Origin: Ceratothoa steindachneri
Taxonomy: Eukaryota; Arthropoda; Malacostraca; Isopoda; Cymothoidae
Length of the DNA: 64,000 bases
Assembly (NCBI GenBank): GCA_963969495.1
Contig: OZ018320.1
Span: 78,489,313-78,553,312 of the forward strand
Reading direction: 5' to 3'
Part shown: piece by piece, positions 10,648-23,639 of the stretch
How positions within the stretch are numbered: the first letter of the stretch is position 1
How the letters are laid out: every line of letters starts with the position of its first letter
Notes under the pieces: generated by a model
What the model was told of the DNA's origin: nothing
The model's input: only the letters and a program-made list of their open reading frames with translations
Databases searched by the model: none
Position numbers and translations under genes: made by a program

Positions 10648-10984
10648 CTTTCATATTTTCATTACTTCATTAGTTTTGAGTCTCTTATTGATATTTTAGC
10701 TTCTCATCAAATTGCATCTAACTATATTTTTTTTTGGTTTTAAATGACAAAATACGCTCTTTAGCCTTTAAATACTGTTACAATTTTAGGCTCTTTAAAA
10801 TATTTTCCGCCGTCGTTTCCAAATACGATTTGCCAATCTTGAAAAAACTATAAGTTCCCTGTTGGATTTCCTCAGTATTTCCATTGTATTTACTATTTAA
10901 TTCGTCTCCAAATTAATATTCATGTTTAAAAGTTTTTTGTGTAAAAACTTTTATGTATATATTTAATTAGTCTGTATTTTGTAC

Positions 10985-11260
<276 letters not shown>

Positions 11261-11290
11261 AACTCACAAAGTATCACGTGAGGGCAGCAA

Positions 11291-12942
<1,652 letters not shown>

Positions 12943-13294
12943 ATATATCATCATCACTAACTATAATTTAAGAAGGGGATTGTTTTGAGTATTTGAATAA
13001 TAATTTCATCTTAGTTTAGTTATGACTTATGTTTTTGTTATCAAAGTTATTTCTAATAATTCTTTTATAATATAAAAAAACAAAATGGTGAAGTTCACAA
13101 ATTAATATAAGTCTCTATACTTTGTGAATTTTTTAAAACCCAAAGAATTATAAATGGTGAAGTACAGAAATTTAGTTTAGAGTTCCTTTTTTATAATTAT
13201 TATAATTGGCGAAGTTCAGAAAATTCATAAAAATTTAACCATGGTCGCTTTTTTAAGATTTTAAATTTTCATCTTAGTAGCGAAGCCATTGCCT

Positions 13295-13377
<83 letters not shown>

Positions 13378-15072
13378 CTTCTCACTCTGCTTAAGTTCAA
13401 TTTACATTCAGATACAAGTACTTTGAATGATATATTGATTTAAATTATCTTGAGTAATACAGAAATCATATACATGTACTTTATTTTATTTTTTTTTTTA
13501 GTACTGCAGATTAATAACAATCAGGCAGTGCTACAGAAGATTATAACACATATACTCCCTTTATGTATCTTTATTATTTTGTCATATTATTAGATTAGTA
13601 CTAATAGTAAATATTAGTAAAGGTTATTATTGTTAGCGGCAACTTATCTCTCGCATCGCGACCATTTCTTCTGTTGTTCAGTTCGTAAAATATTCTTGTG
13701 AATAAAAACTTAAAACTCACCTGTACATTTAATTTCAGTAGCAATTTCCTTGTATTAAGCAGATATGGCATCCCGACCGTAGTGCATAGGATGACAAGGA
13801 TCATATATAGCACATTGCTCTTAAACTAAATTGATCAGGAAGTCTTGCATCATTGTGTTCACTCCTTGGCGAACTAACCGTGACTGATGAAAAACTAGGA
13901 CCGCGCGATCACTGACTGATATTTGCCATGATTTACCATGAATTGATTCGATTCGAATCGTCTGGTGTAAACGGTTCAATATCAATTAGCGTGGCTAATC
14001 AACATGAATCATGAATTGGGATGACTCTCGATGAATTGATTCGATTCGATTCGCTTTGTGTTAACGCAGCCTAATAGCTTTGCTTAACAGTCTTCCAGGA
14101 TTCACGATGGCAGAGTCGACTAGGTTAGACGTGAACTGGTTTCAACGACACGAGAAATGTGTTCACAACTCGCCGCACGCTCCGTTCGCTGTTAATTTAC
14201 TTTTATCTCTTCTCCACACACCCCACTCTCAACAATAGTGCCCAAACTCAGTATCAGGTGGAGCCCTATGCTTTGGATTGAGTTTCCAAGCAGCGATTGG
14301 CTTTATTTCATAAGGTCCGATTTAAGGAATGGGGTTGTGTAGCGTGGCGAGATTGCAAGCTTGTAGGTTATAAGCTCTGTCTGATGGAGTCTTCCACGAT
14401 GTGCCGAGGTCGCATGTACACTAGTCCTGACATGGCAGAAAAAAGGAACTGGGCTACAAAACTTAAAAGGCATTTTATATGCACATGTCGCTAACATCTG
14501 AAAACCGGGAACATAATCAACCAACATGAACTTGATGCTGAAGAAAAATGGCATCAAAGATAATATGTATTTGCCAGATAACCCACCATCATACGCTATT
14601 CTTGGAATCAACTTTGCCGAAAAGGTCACTTTCTTTAAAATAATAAACCTCAAGGAGAGTACATCGAACAAAAGACCAAAAAAAATGATTCAGACGAACA
14701 ACCTGTTGTAAGGAAAGAGAGAGTATGGAGCACTTTTTATTTTAGTGCACACAATACATCCATTCTAATACAAGAATTTTAGCACTAAAAAAACAAATAA
14801 GGGAAACAGAGGAGAAATAATATATCTTTAATGTAACAATAGAGATGTTAAAGAAACAAAAAACTACTAGCCAAGCTTTGGGAAGAGAGAAAGAAATTCC
14901 AAACAAACGCACAATAGGGACAAAGAACGGTTTAAGGTCGTGCCGTTGCAAAGGCAAAACTTCCCAAGTTCTATCTGATATAATTTGGTTATTGAAGATA
15001 AATTGTTGCGTATATTATCGGGGTAAATGACCGAGAAAGAAATCAGTGCAGATATCTGAGGACGGCTTTGAA
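12943..15072. other. Region without recognisable genes
   Basis: AT-rich DNA with an (AT)n tract at 13297-13375, three short related segments around GGTGAAGTTCACAAA (about 13087, 13155 and 13209), and the direct repeat pair listed separately. The small ORFs at 14107-14238, 14297-14494 and 14526-14711 have start codons, but I see no family motif in them and do not call them genes. Confidence 0.6.
13938..14072. repeat. Direct repeat pair, possible MITE ends
   Basis: ATGAATTGATTCGATTCGA followed by TCG and then a TGTAAACG or TGTTAACG block occurs at 13938-13974 and 14031-14072. The second ends in TGTGTTAACGCAGCCTAA, which resembles termini of some DNA-transposon derivatives. There is no coding content and no matching inverted end, so the class is unknown. 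Confidence 0.45.
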
Positions 15073-15144
15073 CAGGGTTGGCAAAAACCCAATAAAACCA
15101 GGGTTTTATTCTGTTTTTTTTTCAAATCTTGTTTTTTTTTTTTT
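15073..15144 (+). repeat. MITE-like terminal sequence CAGGGTTGGCAAA
   Basis: CAGGGTTGGCAAAAACCCAA and the following AAACC/GGTTT blocks match, in reverse complement, the sequence at 20240-20323 (outer end CAGGGTGGGCAAATC). A third piece lies at about 20471-20505. The two outer copies face each other like terminal inverted repeats around a 5.2 kb interval, but the flanking 8 bases do not match. Confidence 0.5.
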
Positions 15145-15153
15145 TAAAACAAA

Positions 15154-15509
15154 GGTAAATATGTAGATTGGCGGCTCGAACGATGGGACGTTAACTATTT
15201 CGTTCGTGTTCCAATATGTTTCACGTTTTTGGAGTAAATTTAAGGGGACGGCTCGTGTGGGGGTAAACACAATGGGGGACCACCCTACGATGATCCTTAG
15301 TTTTAATCAATTGGGGGGGGCCTGGGGGCACAGTCCCCCAGTATAGCATTTTTCGTTCGGTTAGTTTCGGGCATTCTTATAAAAAAAATGGCGTTGGGTA
15401 TATTTCAAATAGGACTCCACCATGCATGAATATTCAGGCAGGGGTGAACGAAATATAAACACAAAAATCCACTTTTTTGGCCGAGCCGCCAATCTACCAA
15501 TATGTTTAC
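15154..15509. mobile_element. MITE, family M1, copy 1
   Basis: The left end GGTAAATATGTAGATTGGCG and the right end (reverse complement GTAAACATATTGGTAGATTG) are inverted repeats continuing into GGCGGCTCG. It is flanked on both sides by TAAAACAAA (15145-15153 and 15510-15518), a perfect 9 base target-site duplication. There is no ORF; the centre has a G-run next to a CCTGGGGGCACAGTCCCCCA hairpin. It sits in a LINE RT fragment. A reverse-oriented relative is at 25804-26148. Confidence 0.82.
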
Positions 15510-15518
15510 TAAAACAAA

Positions 15519-15650
15519 TGTTACAAGCATTAGTTGGTGAATTTCTGAAATATGGAGGAGAAAGGATAAAAGTCACTGATAACCTTATTTAATGATATGC
15601 TGGTAAATGGATAGGTGCCTGAGACTTGACAGAAAAGTAGGATTAATTTG
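15519..15650 (+). pseudogene. LINE reverse-transcriptase fragment, part 1
   Basis: The plus strand reads LVGEFLKYGGERIKVTDNLI, a segment that in many LINE RTs precedes the first catalytic block. It stops at the fold-back element and resumes at 15924 with PKSGKDKKLVDSYRSVVIKS. The fragment is short and carries stops. Confidence 0.6.
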
Positions 15651-15915
15651 GGTAATTGTGTAGACGATGGCCGGATGCGATTATTTTGAGCGTCAGCTTG
15701 TTGTTGGGTAAGGCTCGCTGCGGGGATAACACTGCGATGACCCTGAGTTTCAATCCTTTGGGGGGGGGGGGGTCTGGGAGGCACAGCCCCCCAGTATAAA
15801 ACAAAAATCGCCATAAAACTCAGGGCCATCGCAGTGTTATCCCCGCAAAGAGCCGTACCCAACAACAAGCCGACGCTCAAGATAATCACATCCGGCCATC
15901 ATCTACACAATTACC
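15651..15915. mobile_element. Fold-back element with 8 bp target duplication
   Basis: The left arm starts GGTAATTGTGTAGACGATGG and the right arm is its imperfect reverse complement; arms are about 100 bases. The centre repeats the G-run and CACAGCCCCCCAGTATAA hairpin of MITE family M1. TTAATTTG flanks both sides (15643-15650 and 15916-15923). The element splits a LINE RT reading frame. No ORF of its own. Confidence 0.85.
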
Positions 15916-15990
15916 TTAATTTGTTGCCTAAAAGTGGTAAAGACAAAAAACTGGTGGATAGCTACAGGTCAGTAGTCATAAAGAGTGTGA
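15916..15990 (+). pseudogene. LINE reverse-transcriptase fragment, part 2
   Basis: Continues the LINE RT of 15519-15650 after the fold-back insertion: LPKSGKDKKLVDSYRSVVIK. It is cut on the right by the 3' tail of CR1-like copy C1. Confidence 0.6.
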
Positions 15991-16962
15991 TAACATAACA
16001 TAATTTCACGGATGACAAAAGCCACAAGGGCCTATCAAAGGTCATCCGCATCTGTCAAATCCCACCCACATAATGCATCCATAGGATTTTGTCAGATCAT
16101 GCATCTACAATATACAATTTAACTATATATAGGAATGTTCAACCATGCATCTACAATATATAATTTAAAGCCTCCATAGGAGTGTCAAAAAAAAAATCAA
16201 AGTCCCCCAAAATATACAATAAAAAGAAACTGCATCCACAGGAATGAGTCAAGAAACATATCCACATACCAAAAAGTAAGAAATTAACCCTCCATCCCCA
16301 TATAATCATCCAATCTGCGCTTGAAAACATTCAAGTTTGGGCTGTCTACAGTCTCATGTGGCAAACTATTCCAATAATCCACCACTCTGTTAGTGAAAAA
16401 ATGTTTTCTAACATCCATTCTGCACTTCTGTTTTTTAATCTTTATAAGTGGTGGCCTCTAGTTCTATTACTACCTTCTAACTCAAATAACTTGCTGAAAT
16501 CCAATTTATCCATCCCAGAAAAGATTTTAAAAAGCTCAATCATATCTCCCCTCACACACCTTCTTTCTTTTGTGTGTTGACTGGAACAGGAGCTGCCAAG
16601 TGTAGGCCATGAATGGTCTTTTGCAGTCTCCTTCTTTTCTTATGTTCTTATGTTAAATGAAAACATATTTAATACCCTCAGTCTATCTTCATATTCAAGG
16701 TGCTTCAGGGATGGTATTATTTTTGTTGCCCTCCTTTGTACTGACTCTAATAAGTTTATATCATGTCTAAAATGTGGTGACCATGCCTGTATACAGTACT
16801 CTAAATGTGGCCTGACATAGGAGTTGTATAGTTTAAGGATGACCTCCTTACTCTTGTAGCTAACATTTCTTTTAATGTAACCTAGCACCCTATTTGCTCT
16901 ATTTTTTGCCTCAATACACTGCTTTGAAAATTTCAGTGACCTATCTACTACTACTCCTAAGT
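15991..16962 (-). pseudogene. CR1-like LINE copy C1, 3' fragment
   Basis: The minus strand runs from a 5' break at 16962 (GVVVDRSLKFSKQCIEAKNR) through YIKRNVSYKSKEVILKLYNS and ESVQRRATKIIPSLKHLEYE to the end of the protein near 16290, then 3' UTR and a TTATGTTATGTTA tail at 15991. This is the C-terminal connection region after RT in CR1-type elements. About 90 bases at 16566-16655 are extra relative to the other copies. They look like the 3' end of another CR1-type LINE in plus orientation, with CTTTTGCAGTCTCCTTCTTT and a TTCTTATGTTCTTATG tail. Confidence 0.8.
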
Positions 16963-19900
16963 CATAACATAACATAACAACATAACATAATTACACGGAT
17001 GACAAAAGCCACAAGGGCCTATCAAAGGTCATCCGCCTCCGTCAAAACCCACCCACAAAAAGCACCATCACCAGGGGAAGACAAAATCAAAGTCCCCCAC
17101 AATATAATATAACGGATGACAAAAGCCACAAGGGCTCATCATAGGTCATCCGAGTCAAGCGGCCTCTTTTTCAAGGCACCCAAACTCCCAGGAAAACTAC
17201 ATCCAGAGGATTGCATCCAGAAACAAGGGTATCACCAATCAAGGCTTGTCAAGAACTAAATCATGCAGCTATAGATATATACAAACAATATTAATATATA
17301 CAAAACTTAGGAACCATCACAACCTTCCCTTCCCATAAACTCATCCAACCTACTCTTAAATACATTTAGATTTGGACTACCTACTACCCTCTGCGGCAAT
17401 TTGTTCCAGAAGTCTACCACTCTATTGGTGAAAAAATACTTTCTTAAATCCAACCTACACCCTTGCTTTTTAATTTTCAAGTGGTGACCTCTAGTCCGAT
17501 TTCCATCATCTAACTCAAAAAACTTGCTAACATCCAATTTATCTATCCCGGAAAAAATTTTAAACAGCTCAATCATATCCCCTCTCACACACCTCCTTTC
17601 GAACGAGAACATATTTAATACCCTCAGTCTATCTTCATATTCAAGGTGCCTCAGGGAAGGAATAATCTTTGTTGCCCTCCGTTGCACTGACTCAAGAAGG
17701 TTAATATCGTGTCTAAAATGTGGGGACCATGCCTGTATACAGTACTCTAGATGTGGCCTAACATAAGAGTTATAGAGTTTAAGAATAACCTCCTTACTTT
17801 TGTAACTGACATTTCTCTTAATAAAACCCAGCACTCTATTTGCCCTATTTCATCTTCAACTGAATTAAGCCAATACCCATCCATCTCATAGCTAAATTCC
17901 CTATTATCTCTTCCCATGTTAATAACTTTGCATTTATTAAGGTTAAAAGTCATCTGCCACTTCTGAGCCCAAGCTAAAAACTTATTCAAGTCACCCTGCA
18001 CTTTAAAGCTACCCTCAACCTCTTTGACTACAGCTGCCAATTTAGTGTCATCAGCAAAAATTGACACTTTGCTATTTACACCTTGCCCAAGATCATTTAC
18101 ATAGATTATAAATAATAAAGGGCCTAAAAGTGATCCCTGAGGTACGCCACTAATAACATTCCTCCACTCTGACCTCACTCCATTCAGTACAACTCTCTGT
18201 TTCCTATTTTTCAGCCATTCAGTTATCCAATTTAAAACGTTCCCACATATCCCATGCAGCTTTAATTTATGAACTAGTCTTCTATGTGGAACCTTATCAA
18301 AAGCTTTGCCGAAATCTAAGTAGATCACATCAACTTTCTCACCCCTATCTAATTCTTTAGTTACATAATCCATAAAATCCAGTAAATTAGTTAAACACGA
18401 TCTACCTTTTCTAAAACCATGCTGAGCATCATTAATTAACCTGCTACTCTCTAGATGATCAGAGATTCCCTTCTTAACCATCTTCTCAAGAATTTTACAG
18501 ACTATAGAAGTTAAGCTTACCGGTCTAAAGTTATTTGGATCCTCTTTGCTTCCCTTTTTAAAAATTGGCACTACATTTGCAAATTTCCAATCATTCGGTA
18601 TTTCTCCAGACTCTAGTGATCTAATAAATATCTTCTCAAGAGCTACTGCAATACTTTCTACACCTTCTTTGAGTATCCTAGAATGAATGTTGTCAGGGCC
18701 AGATGCCTTACTAGTATTTAACTGCATTATAAGCCCTTTAATTTCTTCTCTGTCTATATTAATAGAATTTATCACTACTTCCCTTGACCTAGAATTATCA
18801 TCAATTAATCTAACTGGTTTCTCTTCTGTGAATACGGAAGCAAAATGATCATTAAGGACCTCTACTATTTCCTCATCAGATTCTTTCAAAACCCCTTCAT
18901 ATTTAATAGGCCCTATTTTATCACTGTTAGATTTATTATTGATTCTATAATAGCTAAAGAATTTTTTAGGATCTTTATTATTATTTTTAGCTAAATTAAT
19001 TTCTGCTGTCCTTTTGGTCTTCTTAATAATCTTTTATAGTTCATTTCTGGTTGACCTATAATGGTTTAAACTACTCTCACTTGTAATCTCTGGTATGCCC
19101 TTTTTTTCTCTGAAACTTTATTAGCTATTTCTTGATTCCACCATAATGGTTTCCTACATTTCTTGCTAATAGACTTCATCGGGATACACTGTTCCTGAAC
19201 CATGTTTAATATAGTCTTAAAAATATCCCACATCTCATAAGTATTCTTTCCATGGAATTCTATATCCCACCTAATATGATTTAGCATGCTGCGTAATTTA
19301 TCGTAATCTCCCCTATAAAAATGTGGAATTTCTGTGGAGTTTGTCGTTGTTCTACCCTTAACTATTTGCAAATTAAACCAGACCATCTGATGATCACTGT
19401 TTCCCAATGATTCCCCTACACTCAATCCTTGAACTAAGTGATCATCATTTGAAAGAATTAGATCTAATATATTGGCACCCCTTGTTGGCTTATTAACAAA
19501 TTGGGTCAAAAAGTTATCCTCAAAACACTCCATAAACTTACAACTTGCTCTATCTCTTCTTATCATATTTTGCCAGTCTACAGAAGTTAAATTAAAGTCA
19601 CCCAGAATAACTGTATCTTCTTTGCATCCTTTACTTATTTTCCTAATCATTAACTCATCGATGCAATCAGTCTGTCCGGGTGGTCTATAAAAAGCTCCCA
19701 AGTGTATTTTCCTATTTTTACCAACCCTAATATCTATCCATAATGATTCGCCTTCTCCTTGCTTTATAGAGTTATTTAGATTTGAAGAAATGCTATTTCT
19801 AATATAAATAATCAACCCACCACCAGTCCTATCTCTCCTTTGACTAATGTACATAGTGTAACCCTCTAGTTCAAATTCACTCACATTATCATTAAATATA

Positions 19901-20225
19901 TTTTCATTAACCCATGGTTCAACTATACATATTATATCTATATCTTCATGAATGATATAACTAAATAATTCATCCCTCTTATTTCTAAGACTACGAGCAT
20001 TTGTGTAAAGACAACTCAGCCCACCTATCCCTGAAGCACCTGAGGGCCTATCTCCTCTGCATCTCCTTTCTCTCCTTCCCCGACCCTGTACTCTTGTATT
20101 TCCCTGACCACTATCACTACTCAAGTAATTTAACCCTAAAGCACTTCCATTAGCCTGCCTACCTTCTACAAATCTGTGTTTGCTTCCTATCTCTGCCTCA
20201 CTTTGAGCCATAAAATTTCCCTGAT
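16963..20225 (-). pseudogene. CR1-like LINE copy C2, nearly complete ORF2
   Basis: The minus-strand ORF 20211-19066 encodes an APE-type endonuclease: GLSCLYTNARSLRNKRDEL, VEPWVNEN, RTGGGLIIYIR, HLGAFYRPPGQ, ILGDFNLTSVDWQNM and GNSDHQMVWF. 18889-17747 encodes RT: NVVPIFKKGSKEDPNNFRPV, DVIYLDFGKAFDKVPH, SGVPQGSLLGPLLFIIYVND and the catalytic FADDTKLA. 17834-17307 is the C-terminal region. Breaks lie at 18890-19065 and near 17845, where about 60 bases present in C1 are deleted. The 3' tail is TTATG repeats at 16963-16990. The N-terminal 70 residues before the nuclease are low complexity. No ORF1 is visible. Confidence 0.88.
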
Positions 20226-20239
20226 ATTTCGGGGGTTTT

Positions 20240-20323
20240 CAAATTTCACTTGAAAAAGCCTAAAAAAACCTGGGAATAAAACCTATTTTTTTAGGGCTGG
20301 GTTTTTTTGATTTGCCCACCCTG
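20240..20323 (-). repeat. MITE-like terminal sequence, partner of 15073
   Basis: The reverse complement from 20323 starts CAGGGTGGGCAAATC, followed by AACCC and GGTTTTATTCCCAGG blocks like those at 15073. It marks the right edge of the 15.1-20.3 kb insertion cluster. Confidence 0.5.
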
Positions 20324-20698
20324 GCTATCATGGGTACCCACAATTCTCGATCAGTGATCTGTTCTTACTATAATATAATTATGAAACTAATTAATTATTA
20401 TTATAAAAATTGCAATAGCTATTCTTTTTTCTATGTTATTCTAGTGCTTGTAGCATTTGTTTTTTGAAAAAACCCAAGATTTGAAAAAAATAAAAATAAA
20501 ACCTGGATTTGTGTTTCTTTTCAAAATTACTTTTTTTCTCAAGAAATGAATGCTACTTATCGTTATTTTATTCAAAATTCATATTTGTTTATAATTTCAA
20601 CAAATATGTATCAAATTAAGGTTATTTCTCTGATACTGAGTCATAATGATTCCTCTCTCCTCTACAGGTTATGGCTATCATGGGTACCCACAATTCTC
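20322..20698. repeat. 27 bp direct repeats flanking a 323 bp segment
   Basis: GGCTATCATGGGTACCCACA plus flanking bases occurs at 20322-20348 and again at 20672-20698. The right copy is inside the gypsy pol reading frame. The intervening DNA contains another piece of the CAGGGT MITE family (20471-20505). This suggests a long target duplication or a local duplication at the point where the gypsy element is cut. Confidence 0.7.
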
Positions 20699-22886
20699 AA
20701 CCTACATAGTTCTTTGAGGTCCTTGTCCAAATTAGGCCACTAAAAGTAACCTCTAGCTAATTCTTTCATGTGAGAAGCACCCACATGATTAGCAGGTTGT
20801 TAATGCAATAGAGCATTCCTTAATTTAGGAGGAATAACTACTCTACTGCCTCACAAGACTGTACCTGACTGAATGGATAACTCATCCCTCCTCTGAACAT
20901 AAGGAGCAAGGCCAGGATCTCCCATAGTTGAGGCTGGCTACCCAATCTCACAGAACTTGTGTACTTTAGAAAGAATAGGATCTGCATGTGTGCAATCCCT
21001 GACAGCGACACTAGTGACTGGTAAAAAGTCTAGAAAATTCACCAGCATAGTCCAGTCAGCTGGAACTGGAGTATTGTCAGTTATGTTAATACTAGGAAGA
21101 GGTAGATGGCTTAAAGCATCGGCTGTACCTAATAAGGTTCCAGAACAATGAATAAGAGTGAAATTATAAGCCTGCAGAAGAGCCCAACGTTGTATTCTAC
21201 CAGAAGCCATAGGAGGGATACATTTAGAACAAGAAAATAAACCAAGAAGAGGTTTATGATCTGTCACCAATGTAAAATTGTGCTGACCCCACAAATAGAA
21301 ATGGAATTTCCTTAGAGCAAAAACTATTGCCAAAGCTTCCTTTTCCAACTGAGAATAATTACATTATGTAGCTGATAGAGTATGAGAAACAAAGTGAACA
21401 GGCCGCTCTATACCATCTATCAGGTGGCATATAACAGCTCTGATTCCATAAGCACTGCTGTCTGCAACCACTACAATAGGTTTCTGTGGGTCAAAATGCA
21501 CTAGCACTTCAGAAGATAGTAGAAGCTGCTTGGAAGTAACAAAAGCAGTTGTTTGTGCTTTTCCTCAAGACCAAGGTACACCAGCTGTTAAGAGGCTCTA
21601 GGATAGAAGCTGCCTTAGGAATGAACCTCCTATAAAAGTTAAGCAAATCTAAGTACGACTTTAGCTGAGTCACATTAGTAGGAATAGGGACATCTGCAAT
21701 AGCTTGAACTTTGTCAGAAGTGGGGTGAATACCCTGAGCATCAATACGATAACCCAGATAAGACACAGTAGGAACACCAATAGCACACTTCTTCAAACAA
21801 AGCTTCAATCCAGCAGTTTCTAGTATCTTTAGTACAGATTAAGTCTCTGATCATGCTCATGTTTAGATGAACCACATATGAGCACATCATCCAAGTAGCA
21901 AATAACACCTGTAAGATCCCTTAATAAATCTTCCATTGCTCGTTGAAAAATACCAGGTGCGGGGAAAACTCCAAAAGACAACCTATAATATTTAAATAAC
22001 CCACAATGTGTGTTAATCACTGTATAATTCGGCATATGTCTGAGGCATATCTAGTTTAGTAAATAGCTTACCACCTGAGAGACTACTAAACAGATCCTTG
22101 ATCTTAGAAATGGGGTAGGTATCCAGCCTAACAGCTCTATTTACTGTAAGCTGATAATCTCCACAAATCCTGACTGATCCATTTGCCTTCAATACGGGTA
22201 CCACTGGAACAGCCCAGGCAGAATGCGGTATTGGGGAAATTATACCTTCTTCTACCAATCTATCCAATTCTCTTTCTACTTTAGCTCTTAGTGTATAGTG
22301 AACTGTCCTGGCTTTACAGAATTCAGGAGGAATATTTGGATCTATCTCAATAGGGAACGTTTTACCTTTAAGGCAACCCAGACCAGGAGAAAATAAATCT
22401 GGGAATTCTTTTACTAGATCAGCTTCAGTATATGATACACTATTTATATCTGAGAGCTTCCAATTATTTAGATGAAGGGAATTAATTAAATCTCTTCCTA
22501 AAAGACGGGCCTGATCCTTCAACAACAACAATAGTTGCTTGACAAGAATTAGTAGAATCAAGTCCAGCACAGACAGAAATTTTACCTGCTATTTTGAGGG
22601 GAACACCACCATAAGTCTTAAGCTTTATAGAAGAAGGATGAAGAACAGGTCTATTACTTTCAATAGGCCATAGATTAGAGAAAGTGTCCTCAGAAATAAG
22701 GGAACATGCAGCACCTGTATCTAATTCCATAGTTACAAAGACATTATTTAGAAATAATATAACATTAAGAGGTTTACCTTTAGTAGGAGTAACATTAAAG
22801 AGATAGTCATAGCTATCTTTAGTCTTTAGCCTTGTCCAGTTTATGGACACAATCATTCCCTTTAAATTTTGGTTTGGTCCTACCAA
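20672..22886 (-). pseudogene. Ty3/gypsy pol: protease, RT, RNase H, start of integrase (broken)
   Basis: On the minus strand, protease has LDTGAACSLIS near 22725. RT has KARTVHYTLRAKVERELDRL, IISPIPHSAWAVPVVPV, KLFTKLDM and the catalytic ICYLDDVLIC near 21890. The thumb is SYLGYRIDAQGIHPTSDKVQ, and RNase H is EKEALAIVFALRKF and LVTDHKPLLGLF (21348-21150). 20935-20672 reads like the zinc-binding start of integrase (WPNLDKDLKEL), then stops at the 27 bp repeat; the integrase core is absent. Four or more frameshifts or stops split the frame. Order PR-RT-RH-IN is the Ty3/gypsy order. Confidence 0.88.
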
Positions 22887-23622
22887 AATTTACGCTTTGC
22901 ACATTTTTGCACATATGTTTAATATGCCCCTTCTGATTACAAGCAAAGCAAGTAGCATCCTTGAATGGGCACTCTCGTTTCCAGTGTAATTTAGCAAAAC
23001 CAGAACAAGGTGTCTTAGGTTTTAAAGTAGCATCTGCCACCCCAGCTTTAGGCTGAGTAGGGTTATGCTTGAAGATAGGGCTCTGTTTATGCAGTTTGTT
23101 TATAGCTGAGTGTCCCATAGCTTGTGCATCTCCAAAAGCTGCTTTTTTAGCACTAGCTATTTCTATAGCTCTACTAAAAGTTAAGTCTGATTCTGCCAGC
23201 AAAATGTGCTGTGTAGACTCATTAGATAGGCCCATCACAAATCTGTCTCTTAACATATGGTTACCAAACTCAGATGTGTGAGCTAGTGCTTTAATTCCAG
23301 CAACAAAATTACCAATAGTTTCACCAGATTTTTGATTCCTAGAATAAAACTTAAATTTTTCATATATTAGAATTGCCTTGAGTTTGTAATGTTCCTTCAG
23401 AACTTTAATAATATCAGGATATTTACAAGTCCCTGGTTCCTTTGGTGATAACAGACCCTTAGCTAAGGCAAAAACCTTAGGTCCAGCCAATATAAGAAAG
23501 GCTGATACCTTCTTCTCCTCTGGGATAGAGTTAGCTAGAAAATAGAGTTCAACTATACTAATATAGGTCTCAAAATCTTTGACTCCAACATCAAAACTAT
23601 CGAGAGATCCTATAAGAGACAT
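22819..23622 (-). CDS. Ty3/gypsy gag-like protein with zinc knuckle
   Basis: An open 267-codon minus-strand ORF from ATG 23622 (MSLIGSLDSFDVGVKDF). Residues 1-170 look like a retroelement capsid region (ETIGNFVAGIKALAHTSEFG; LRDRFVMGLSNE). A CCHC zinc knuckle, CFACNQKGHIKHMC, follows near residue 225, preceded by a second, incomplete Cys-His cluster (HWKREC). It packages element RNA. It overlaps the protease ORF (22886-22482) by about 68 bases in another frame, consistent with frameshift expression of pol. The gag frame looks intact, but the element is truncated. Confidence 0.85.
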   Translation of the reverse strand: MSLIGSLDSFDVGVKDFETYISIVELYFLANSIPEEKKVSAFLILAGPKVFALAKGLLSPKEPGTCKYPDIIKVLKEHYKLKAILIYEKFKFYSRNQKSGETIGNFVAGIKALAHTSEFGNHMLRDRFVMGLSNESTQHILLAESDLTFSRAIEIASAKKAAFGDAQAMGHSAINKLHKQSPIFKHNPTQPKAGVADATLKPKTPCSGFAKLHWKRECPFKDATCFACNQKGHIKHMCKNVQSVNFGRTKPKFKGNDCVHKLDKAKD

Positions 23623-23639
23623 TGTATTGCAAAAAATAG

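Noticed and set aside
14297..14711. Small plus-strand ORFs in the 13-15 kb gap
   Set aside because: No motif, splice-site or composition support; lengths are as expected by chance.
15530..15889. 119-codon minus-strand ORF
   Set aside because: It runs across the fold-back element and its G-run, so the frame is accidental.
15065..20331. Eight base target duplication around the CAGGGT ends
   Set aside because: GCTTTGAA on the left and GCTATCAT on the right match at only five of eight positions.
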